Source of the DNA: Syntrophomonadaceae bacterium
GTDB lineage: Bacteria; Bacillota; Dethiobacteria; DTU022
Reading direction: 5' to 3'
DNA: 9,681 bases
Assembly: GCA_007130585.1 (NCBI GenBank)
Contig: SLSE01000087.1
Span: forward strand, 1-9,681
The notes below the pieces were generated by a model. It was given only the letters and a program-made list of their open reading frames with translations. It made no database searches and was not told the DNA's origin. Within the stretch, counting starts at the first letter, position 1; each line of letters starts with the position of its first letter. Below, in pieces: positions 1 through 6,238 of this stretch. Made by a program: the position numbers and the translations under genes.

Positions 1-151
1 ACAGGGAAGTGGCTGCAGATTCCTGGCCTGCGGGGCAGCTGGTTTGCACTGCTAAAAGCACGCTCGGTTCTGAAAGTATCGTTGTAAAAAAAGGTTCGAG
101 TGTTCCAGCCTCACATTAATTGAAGGTAACCGGACGGGAGGGATAACAATA
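1..151 (+). other. Leader region with a possible C-terminal tail of an upstream gene
   Basis: An open frame enters from the left edge and stops with TAA at 117-119 (frame starting at base 3, 38 residues, ending VPASH). It could be the end of an upstream gene, but it is too short to identify, and the frame starting at base 1 also stays open to base 87. No convincing -35/-10 pair, Fur-like box or stem-loop with a T run was found before the methyltransferase gene. If the fragment is real, the metal module may be the continuation of a longer operon. Confidence 0.25.
136..142 (+). promoter_or_regulatory. Shine-Dalgarno site of the methyltransferase gene
   Basis: The purine stretch GGGAGGG lies 9 bases before the ATG at 152. 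This is a strong site and supports that start over later in-frame codons. Confidence 0.7.
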
Positions 152-727
152 ATGAAAATAATACCGGGAATTGTCGCCCTGCTGGAAAAAAAAGCAGCCG
201 CAGGCTCCATTCTTGCAAGGCTGTACTCCAATCACTACAGCCGGGTAATACAAAAAGAAATTGAATTGGCCGGCATTACCTCCGGCGACAGGGTGCTGAA
301 TGTTGGTTGCGGCGGGATCCCTTTTACCGCAATTACGGTAGCCCGGCTTACCGGGGCCAGGGTCTATGCTATTGACTGCGACAGAGAAGCCGTAGTAGCG
401 GCAAAACGCTGCATTAAATCGTTCGGGATGGAAAAGCAGGTTGAAGCAGCCTGCATAAATGGCACTGCAGAGATTCCCTTTGAATATAGCGTGGCCCTGG
501 TCGCGCTGCAGGCTGAACCGAAAAAAGAAATACTTAATAATTTGGCTTTACAGGCTGCTCAGGGCGCAAAACTTGTATTCCGCAAACCCCGCCCGGAGCT
601 TGCCCACCAGTATGACCTTCTGCCGGAAAATCCGGAGCCCTGCGCCTTAACCAGTCACAATGAAGCGACCTTTAACTGCTCCGTCCTTTATACAGTTATA
701 GCCGGCAACATGGAGCGGGCATCATAA
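152..727 (+). CDS. Small nicotianamine-synthase-like SAM-dependent methyltransferase
   Basis: The 191-residue product has a class I Rossmann SAM-binding fold. Residues 48-60 read VLNVGCGGIPFTA, a glycine-rich motif I with the G-x-P-x-T pattern seen in nicotianamine-synthase-like proteins. An acidic second motif (AIDCDREAV, Asp75 and Asp77) would bind the ribose of SAM. A helical N-terminus (ARLYSNHYSRVIQKEIE, about 22-38) precedes the Rossmann core. The protein is shorter than known nicotianamine or staphylopine synthases (about 260-280 residues), so making a full nicotianamine-type metallophore is not assured. It may instead methylate or aminocarboxypropylate a small ligand. It is followed 41 bases later by feoA and feoB on the same strand, which links it to metal handling. 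Seen: the fold motifs and the gene order. Inferred: the metal role. A generic methyltransferase is the alternative. Confidence 0.7.
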   Translation: MKIIPGIVALLEKKAAAGSILARLYSNHYSRVIQKEIELAGITSGDRVLNVGCGGIPFTAITVARLTGARVYAIDCDREAVVAAKRCIKSFGMEKQVEAACINGTAEIPFEYSVALVALQAEPKKEILNNLALQAAQGAKLVFRKPRPELAHQYDLLPENPEPCALTSHNEATFNCSVLYTVIAGNMERAS

Positions 728-752
728 GCAGTAAACACCCTTCCAGGCCTAC

Positions 753-762
753 AGGAAAGGAA
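753..762 (+). promoter_or_regulatory. Shine-Dalgarno site of feoA
   Basis: AGGAAAGGAA lies 6 to 8 bases before the ATG at 769 and supports that start, which retains the cysteine-containing N-terminal extension in the protein. Confidence 0.6.
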
Positions 763-768
763 CTGATC

Positions 769-1098
769 ATGAGCGTAAAAAACACAATACCGGAAAAACA
801 AAACATGAAACCTGAAATGTCCTGCCTTGTGGAAAACTGCAGCAGTTGTGAAGTGTCGCTGGAGAGCCTCTGCCTCCATGATCAGGCCTGGATTACTGAG
901 CTTCCGGAAAGCCTGCTGCTGCCTTTTTTGGGGCTGAGGCCGGGAAAATCTGTCTCGCTGGTAGCGCGACAGCGTTTTAACGGCCCCCTGGTGGTTGAGG
1001 TAGATGGGCGCTGTGTGGCAATCAGCAGGCGGGTGGCCGGAAATATCAGGGTTGCAAAAGCATCTCCCGGAAGAAGCGCGGCGAATTCTAATGAATGA
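769..1098 (+). CDS. feoA: FeoA-family protein with a four-cysteine N-terminal extension
   Basis: FeoA proteins are small cytosolic SH3-like partners of the FeoB transporter. Here the FeoA domain occupies about residues 45-97. It contains FLGLRPGKSVSLVARQ followed by GPLVVEVDGRCVAISRRVA, the usual L-G-x-x-P-G turn and closing strand pattern. A typical FeoA is about 75 residues; this one is 109. The extra 40 or so N-terminal residues contain Cys19, Cys24, Cys27 and Cys35 (C-x4-C-x2-C-x7-C), a possible metal or iron-sulfur site. The start is supported by a good ribosome binding site. The stop codon overlaps the feoB start, so the two are probably translationally coupled and made in similar amounts. 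The family call is firm; the role of the cysteine extension is unknown. Confidence 0.85.
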   Translation: MSVKNTIPEKQNMKPEMSCLVENCSSCEVSLESLCLHDQAWITELPESLLLPFLGLRPGKSVSLVARQRFNGPLVVEVDGRCVAISRRVAGNIRVAKASPGRSAANSNE

Positions 1099-2875
1099 TA
1101 CTGTACTCCTGATTGGCCTGCCCAATGTGGGTAAAAGTGTTATTTTCAACCGCTTAACCGGCCTGAATGTCAGCGTTGCCAATTACGTCGGAACAACAGT
1201 GGGACTGGCTTCAGGCAGATTACACCTGGACGGAAAAGATGTAACCCTGATCGATGTTCCGGGAACATATTCGCTCCAGTCTACCTGTGAGGCAGAAAAG
1301 GTAGCAGTGGAGCTGTTACGCGGCAGCTGCGGCAGTAAGAAATTATATGCCGCCGGACATTGCGGCAGCAGAACGGAGATTAAGCGCGAAACGGACAGCC
1401 CGGCAGCAATTTTATACGTGATCGACGCCGGCAACCTGGAGAACAGCCTTTATCTTCTCCTGCAGGTATTGCAGGAAAAGCTGCCGGTTATTGTTGCTTT
1501 GAACCGCAGCGATTTGGCCCGGGAGAAGGGGCACCGGGTTGATCCCGAAGCCCTGTCCGGGGAACTGGGTGTGCCCGTTATCCCCACCGTAGCCGTTACC
1601 GGGGAAGGGCTTGAAGAACTTAAAGCAACTCTTTGCCTGGCAGTCAAAGGCAGGTTAAACGTAAACCATGAGCAGGCAGGTAAAGTTGTTCACTGGGACC
1701 GGGTGGCCGATATTTACCGCAAGGCCTGGACCAGGGACAGGGCCGACAGCAAGGACAGCAGGCGCAAACAATGGGGGATGCGTCTCACCCGTCCCTGGCC
1801 CGGCCTGCCGCTTGCCGCCCTTACCATAGCTTTAACCCTGGGCATTGTCATCGGACTGGGTCTCGGCCTGAGGCAGTATGTTCTCCTGCCTTTTTTTCGC
1901 GGGCTTGTTTTTCCCGGGATAGAGCGGGCAGTGATGCAAATGACAGAACCGGGCTTGCTGCAGAACATTTTAATCGGGGAGTACGGATTTTTGATCAAGG
2001 GCATCGAGTGGCCTTTTGCCCTGGTTTTGCCCTATGTCATATCTTTCTATGCCGCCCTGAGTTTCCTGGAAGACAGCGGCTACATGCCCCGCCTGGGCAT
2101 ACTGCTGGACGGCCTGTTTAACCGCATAGGATTGCAGGGTACGGGTGTTATCCCGCTGCTGCTCGGTTACGGGTGCGCCATTCCCGCCATTCTTGCAACA
2201 CGTACACTTGGATCGGGCAAAGAAAGGCTCATTATCATCACAATGGTCTGTATCGCAGTTCCCTGTATCGCCCAGACCGGGGCATTTATCGCCCTGCTAT
2301 CGGTAAGTTCTATTCCGGTGATGCTGGCCGTTTTTCTCCTGGGCTGGGTGGCCATGATCGCTGTCGCCCTCTTTCTGAACCGCCTGATCAAGAGTGACCC
2401 CCCGGAAATGGTTCTGGAAATACCCGATCTGCTGTTGCCCCGGCCCGGCATTTTGGTTAAAAAAGTCTGGCTGAGGGTTAAGCACTATATCGCCGATGGA
2501 GCCCTGCCGATGGTAGTCGGGGTTTGTATCGCCGCTTTCCTTTATGAAACCGGCCTGATGGCCAGTCTCGGCCTGACCCTGCAGCCGCTGGTGGTTAGCT
2601 GGCTGGGGCTGCCGGCAGAGGCTGCCGTCCCCCTGATGCTGGGTATACTGCGCCGGGAGTTAACTGTGCTGCCCCTTTTGGAGATGGACTTAACTACCCT
2701 CCAGCTTTTTGTAGGGGCGGCTGTAGGATTGTTTTATGTGCCCTGCATTGCAGTAATCGCCACCCTGACCCGGGAATACGGAATCCGCATGGCCCTGGGT
2801 ATGCTTCTCTTAACCACGGCTTCCGCTTTCCTGCTGGGCGGGATTATAAACCGGCTGGGGAGCCTGGTTTTATAA
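1091..2875 (+). CDS. feoB: FeoB-type ferrous iron (or related metal) membrane transporter, compact variant
   Basis: The 594-residue product joins an N-terminal G domain to a polytopic membrane domain. GTPase motifs: G1 GLPNVGKS (9-16), G2 threonines near 35-36, G3 DVPG (55-58), G4 NRSD (138-141) and G5 near 168-170. Membrane part from about 232: the first gate motif GYGCAIPAILATRT (359-372) with Cys362, then VPCIAQTGAF (390-399) where iron FeoBs usually read S-C-S-A-R-L-P-V-Y, and a late YVPC (549-552). Compared with E. coli FeoB (773 aa) it is short, and the helical stretch between G domain and membrane is only about 45 residues. About 20 extra residues with Cys80 and Cys91 sit between G3 and G4. 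I chose ATG 1091, which overlaps the feoA stop by 8 bases, over the upstream in-frame ATG at 1004, because G1 normally lies close to the N-terminus. It acts in the inner membrane. Fe2+ is the default substrate, but the altered gate makes another metal possible. Confidence 0.85.
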   Translation: MNDTVLLIGLPNVGKSVIFNRLTGLNVSVANYVGTTVGLASGRLHLDGKDVTLIDVPGTYSLQSTCEAEKVAVELLRGSCGSKKLYAAGHCGSRTEIKRETDSPAAILYVIDAGNLENSLYLLLQVLQEKLPVIVALNRSDLAREKGHRVDPEALSGELGVPVIPTVAVTGEGLEELKATLCLAVKGRLNVNHEQAGKVVHWDRVADIYRKAWTRDRADSKDSRRKQWGMRLTRPWPGLPLAALTIALTLGIVIGLGLGLRQYVLLPFFRGLVFPGIERAVMQMTEPGLLQNILIGEYGFLIKGIEWPFALVLPYVISFYAALSFLEDSGYMPRLGILLDGLFNRIGLQGTGVIPLLLGYGCAIPAILATRTLGSGKERLIIITMVCIAVPCIAQTGAFIALLSVSSIPVMLAVFLLGWVAMIAVALFLNRLIKSDPPEMVLEIPDLLLPRPGILVKKVWLRVKHYIADGALPMVVGVCIAAFLYETGLMASLGLTLQPLVVSWLGLPAEAAVPLMLGILRRELTVLPLLEMDLTTLQLFVGAAVGLFYVPCIAVIATLTREYGIRMALGMLLLTTASAFLLGGIINRLGSLVL

Positions 2876-2879
2876 AGCT

Positions 2880-3998
2880 TCAGCTGGAAACAGGATAAAC
2901 CAGCTCTTCCCGGTAACCGGTAATAACCTTTATGTAGCCGCACAGCATCCGGTTGACTTCCTCATCGCCGGTATCGGCCAAAAGTTTATTGTAATCCAGG
3001 GAAAGAACTTTTTCCCTGGTTGCCACCACTATAATATTTTTTCTGCCAACCCGCCTGATCACTTCAGCGCTGATCTGCTGGTTACCGCGGCCGAAGATAT
3101 AGCCTTGCCCGCCAATTACGGTAACTATAATTTTTGCTTTCTTTCCTTCAATCAGTTCCAGGATCTGTTCTTCGCCGGCATCGGCTGCAAGAAGCCTGCC
3201 GTTTTCTATAACATCGACTCCCAGCAGCGTATTACCGAGGCCGAGTTTTTCCATGATCGGTCCTGTTGTAGAACCTGGGCCGACAATATAGACAACATCC
3301 CGTTCCATCTTTTCCACAACCTGCTCGGCGATGGCCTCAAGGACGGACTCTTCGGAGCCAACCCCGCCAACTTTGAGGTGCTGCATTAAATCGCCGGCAC
3401 AGGGCACCCACAGGTACCCGTAAAGACGGGCCGACAGGCGCCCTTCCCTGAAAGCCTTTTCGTCAATATCCATTACTTCGGCTTTTCTCAGGGGCAGGCT
3501 TCCTTCCGCTAAATAGAGGCGGGTCAGCTCACCAGCATTGCGCGGTGTGGTGGCATAAACAGCGGAGTGAATTTTAACCCCGGCCGGGATTCCGATGACC
3601 GGGGTGCTTTTATTCTCTTTCAAAACATGATAGATGTTGCGGGCAGTGCCGTCGCCGCCGGCAAAAAGGACCAGATCAACCCCCAGGCGGACCATCTCGC
3701 GGACCGCCTTTTCCGTATCTTCGGCTGTACTGGGAGTACCCGTAACATTAATCAGTTCCGGGTCAAAACCGCACCTGCGGGCAATATCTTCACCCATTTC
3801 GCCCGGGCAGGTTACCAGTTTCACCCGATCCCTGATCGATTCCAGGGCCCGCAGGGCATGGCCGGCCTTGAGCGCTGATTCCGGACGGGCCCCCAGGGCT
3901 CTCGCTTTCTCTACAATTTCGGGCCCGTCTGTTCCTTTCAGGCCGACCTTCCCGCCCATTCCGGCAACGGGGTTGACAACCAGGCCGATTGCTTTCAT
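2880..3998 (-). CDS. AcoX-like ATP-NAD kinase family protein
   Basis: The 372-residue product belongs to the ATP-NAD kinase/AcoX family. It opens with GLVVNPVAGMGGKVGLKGTD (5-24), carries the GGDGT nucleotide motif (114-118) characteristic of NAD kinases and related kinases, and has IGIPAGVKIHSAVYA (135-149). The C-terminal half has glycine-rich segments typical of this family (VGPGSTTGP, VIGGQGYIFGRGNQQ). NAD kinases phosphorylate NAD to NADP; AcoX members were first found in acetoin dehydrogenase clusters and their exact reaction is little studied. Its ATG overlaps the lpdA stop (ATGA at 3995-3998), so it is coupled to dihydrolipoyl dehydrogenase. That Lpd has an NADP-type cofactor site, which gives this kinase a plausible purpose. 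It ends 4 bases from the convergent feoB stop. The family call is firm; NAD kinase activity is inferred. Confidence 0.8.
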   Translation of the reverse strand: MKAIGLVVNPVAGMGGKVGLKGTDGPEIVEKARALGARPESALKAGHALRALESIRDRVKLVTCPGEMGEDIARRCGFDPELINVTGTPSTAEDTEKAVREMVRLGVDLVLFAGGDGTARNIYHVLKENKSTPVIGIPAGVKIHSAVYATTPRNAGELTRLYLAEGSLPLRKAEVMDIDEKAFREGRLSARLYGYLWVPCAGDLMQHLKVGGVGSEESVLEAIAEQVVEKMERDVVYIVGPGSTTGPIMEKLGLGNTLLGVDVIENGRLLAADAGEEQILELIEGKKAKIIVTVIGGQGYIFGRGNQQISAEVIRRVGRKNIIVVATREKVLSLDYNKLLADTGDEEVNRMLCGYIKVITGYREELVYPVSS

Positions 3999-5401
3999 CG
4001 TTTTGTCAGGTGCAGGGCAATTTTATCGATGGCCATGGCTGCTTCCCAGACCGATTCGCCCAGGGTCGGGTGAGGATGGATCAGTTCTGCCATCTCCCTG
4101 GCAGTCATGCCCCTGGCTATGGCAACAGTGCCTTCCTGGATCAGGTCAGAAGCATGGGGACCGAGAATATGGACACCGATCACTTTGTCTTCACTGCCGG
4201 CTGTGATTATTTTAATTGCCCCTTCTTTCTCATCCTGCGTCGCCGCCTTGCCGTTGGCGGAAAAGGGGAACTTGCCGGTCTTGATATTTTCATAGCCCTT
4301 TTCTTTGGCTTCTTCTTCGCTTAAACCGACAAATGACAGTTCGGGATCGGTAAAGAGGCAGCTGGGAACGACGCTGCCGTCAAAATGGGCTTCAATGCCG
4401 GCTATATTTTCCGCGGCAACTATGCCCTGGTGATAAGCAGTATGCGCCAGAAAATAATTGGGATATGTAGCATCGCCGACTGCGTATATATTGGGCGCCG
4501 ATGTCTCCATTTTGCTGTTAACTTTAATGCCGTTCTTGTCGTACTCCACGCCCAGCGCTTCTAAATCCTGGTCGCCAAAGGCGGGTTTGCGGCCCACAGC
4601 GAGCAGCAGGCTTTCCGCGTTGACAATCTCCCGACCTTTTTTTGTGTTAACAGTAAGCTTGAAACCGCCTTCTTCTTTTTCGATTAATTCAATCGGAGAA
4701 TTCATCATAATCCCAAGACCCGCTTTACGCATATATGTAGAGAGCCGGCGAACCATTTCAAGGTCATTCCTGCGCAGGAAACGCTCACTGCGGTGGACAA
4801 TTTGCACTTTGACCCCCAGGCCCATGAAGATAGAGGCCATTTCAAGAGCGATAACCCCGCCGCCAATTACGGCCATCGTTTCCGGCAGTTCCTCCAGGGC
4901 CAGGGCCTCCCTGGAAGTAATTATGTCGGGGTGATCTATACCGGGTGTGGGGGGATAAACTTCGTCACTGCCTGTAGCAAGGACCAGGTTCTCTGCTTCG
5001 AGTTTAATTTCTTCTCCCTTTAAGGTTCTCACGCTGACCTGGTGGGCACTCAACGCCCGGGCCTCGCCGTAAAAAACGTCAACCTTCTTATTTTCCATCA
5101 GCTCGCCGATATGGCCGACCAGTTCACTGACCACTTCCTTTTTCTTTTCCTGAAGGCGGGGATAATTGAATTCCATTTCCTTGATGTTAAAACCAAACTG
5201 GTCTGCCGTCTGCAGGCGGCGATACATGGCCGCTCCGTGGGTTAATACCTTGGTCGGTATGCAGCCGTGATTGAGACAGACTCCGCCCAGCTCCTCTTTT
5301 TCGATTACAGCTGTCTTAAGGCCCAGGGAACCTGCCCTCAGGGCAGCGAGGTAACCACCGGGACCTCCGCCGATTATTACTGCTTTGTACTTTTCGCTCA
5401 T
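3995..5401 (-). CDS. lpdA: Dihydrolipoyl dehydrogenase (E3/L-protein) with an NADP-type cofactor fingerprint
   Basis: This 468-residue flavoenzyme, of full family length, reoxidises dihydrolipoyl groups on GcvH or other lipoyl proteins. The FAD-binding motif is IIGGGPGGYLAA (9-20). The redox disulfide is Cys42/Cys47 in GGVCLNHGCIPTK. The second FAD segment is IYAVGDAT (305-312). The C-terminal dimer-interface catalytic motif is HPHPTLGE (442-449, His444 and Glu449). The pyridine nucleotide motif reads GGGVIALE (180-187), with Ala185 where NAD-linked Lpds have Gly. The second strand ends IVHRSERFLRR (201-211), with His203-Arg204 in place of the usual Glu. Both changes resemble NADPH-using relatives such as glutathione and mercuric reductases. 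An AAGGAG site sits 8 bases before the ATG. It lies 65 bases after the transferase gene and overlaps the NAD kinase gene by 4 bases. The enzyme call is firm; the NADP preference is inferred. Confidence 0.92.
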   Translation of the reverse strand: MSEKYKAVIIGGGPGGYLAALRAGSLGLKTAVIEKEELGGVCLNHGCIPTKVLTHGAAMYRRLQTADQFGFNIKEMEFNYPRLQEKKKEVVSELVGHIGELMENKKVDVFYGEARALSAHQVSVRTLKGEEIKLEAENLVLATGSDEVYPPTPGIDHPDIITSREALALEELPETMAVIGGGVIALEMASIFMGLGVKVQIVHRSERFLRRNDLEMVRRLSTYMRKAGLGIMMNSPIELIEKEEGGFKLTVNTKKGREIVNAESLLLAVGRKPAFGDQDLEALGVEYDKNGIKVNSKMETSAPNIYAVGDATYPNYFLAHTAYHQGIVAAENIAGIEAHFDGSVVPSCLFTDPELSFVGLSEEEAKEKGYENIKTGKFPFSANGKAATQDEKEGAIKIITAGSEDKVIGVHILGPHASDLIQEGTVAIARGMTAREMAELIHPHPTLGESVWEAAMAIDKIALHLTKR

Positions 5402-5409
5402 TGCTCACA

Positions 5410-5415
5410 CTCCTT
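5410..5415 (-). promoter_or_regulatory. Shine-Dalgarno site of lpdA
   Basis: On the minus strand AAGGAG lies 8 bases before the ATG at 5401, inside the 65-base gap after the transferase gene. No clear promoter was seen in that gap, so lpdA is most likely part of the upstream transcript. Confidence 0.65.
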
Positions 5416-5466
5416 GTGTACTTTTATCGCAATCAAACTCCCGGTCGGGCCGGTCTGCCCTGAAAC

Positions 5467-6216
5467 CTAAAGCCGCCGATCCTGGCTGGCAAAAACCGCC
5501 GGAATAACCATTGAGAATCCTTTGACCAGGGCCCTGGTCATCCGGTTATAGCTGATATCATAACCAAGATCGTGAAGGCCGGCCGCTTTTTCTCCCAGTT
5601 CAGCTTCTTTTAAGCCTTCCGCTTTTCGGTAATCTTTTTTTAATACCAGGCTGTAGAGATCTGCGGGGAGTTTAAAAATAATTGCCCCGTGCTGCAAAAC
5701 TATGCCGTCGCGGCGCAGCTGGGCGCTGCCGACAACCTTTTTTCCCTTCACCTGGATTTCATAAGCCGAGGGGGTATCAAAACACGATCCGGGAGCTACC
5801 CCGCCCTGGCCTTTTTCTTCCGGGGTAAGCGAAGCAAGAATGCCCGCCAGGTTAAAGGCGGTGATAATACCGCGGCTGATAGAACGGTAAGCGTCCATCA
5901 CTCCGCCGCTGCTTATAAAAGGATGGACCTCGGGTACAATTATGCTGTAGGTCAGTTCATGGTGATGAATAACGGCCCGCCCGCCGGTTGGCCGGCGGAC
6001 AATATCGATCCCTCTCTCGCGGCAGGCCCCGATATCGACCACTTCATTTTCATCCTGGAAATAACCCAGGGACACAGCCGGAGGCGACCAGCGATACAGG
6101 CGCAGGGTTGGCGGACAATCCCCACTTGACACGTCCGCCATGATGTCGAGATCTTTCTCCATATTATCCCTGCCGGTCATGGGGGGATCGAGAATTAAGC
6201 GCCACTGGTAGCGCAT
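5467..6216 (-). CDS. lipM: LipM-like octanoyltransferase / lipoate-protein ligase family protein
   Basis: The 249-residue product belongs to the LplA/LipB/LipM superfamily. It contains RRPTGGRAVIHHHELTYSI (74-92), the glycine-rich acyl-adenylate or acyl-binding loop, and SCFDTPSAYEI (144-154) followed by GKKVVGSAQ (158-166) and LQHGAI (174-179). Cys145 sits where Bacillus subtilis LipM has its acyl-thioester Cys150, which favours octanoyl transfer from acyl carrier protein to GcvH over ATP-dependent lipoate ligation. Lys159 or Lys160 would be the conserved lysine of the superfamily. It starts 22 bases after the radical-SAM gene stop and has a perfect AGGAGG. It would make the octanoylated substrate for the two radical-SAM enzymes encoded just upstream. 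Alternatives: a lipoate ligase of the sLpl type known to accompany LipS1/LipS2, or an LplA scavenging enzyme. Superfamily membership is firm; the exact activity is moderately sure. Confidence 0.75.
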   Translation of the reverse strand: MRYQWRLILDPPMTGRDNMEKDLDIMADVSSGDCPPTLRLYRWSPPAVSLGYFQDENEVVDIGACRERGIDIVRRPTGGRAVIHHHELTYSIIVPEVHPFISSGGVMDAYRSISRGIITAFNLAGILASLTPEEKGQGGVAPGSCFDTPSAYEIQVKGKKVVGSAQLRRDGIVLQHGAIIFKLPADLYSLVLKKDYRKAEGLKEAELGEKAAGLHDLGYDISYNRMTRALVKGFSMVIPAVFASQDRRL

Positions 6217-6226
6217 CTACTGTCTT

Positions 6227-6232
6227 CCTCCT
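6227..6232 (-). promoter_or_regulatory. Consensus Shine-Dalgarno site of the LipM-like gene
   Basis: A perfect AGGAGG on the minus strand lies 10 bases before the ATG at 6216, in the 22-base gap after the preceding stop codon. It indicates independent, strong translation initiation within the operon. Confidence 0.75.
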
Positions 6233-6238
6233 TTTACC

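Noticed and set aside
1004..1090. Extended FeoB starting at an upstream ATG at 1004
   Set aside because: It would add 29 residues read out of frame inside feoA, while the G1 motif normally sits near the N-terminus and ATG 1091 gives a typical overlap start.
688..1182. 164-residue minus-strand open frame across feoA and the feoB start
   Set aside because: It is antisense to well-supported genes, with low-complexity composition and no family resemblance.
3634..4206. 190-residue plus-strand open frame
   Set aside because: It lies opposite the NAD kinase and lpdA genes, is rich in Ser, Arg and Pro in the manner of antisense frames, and has no recognisable domain.
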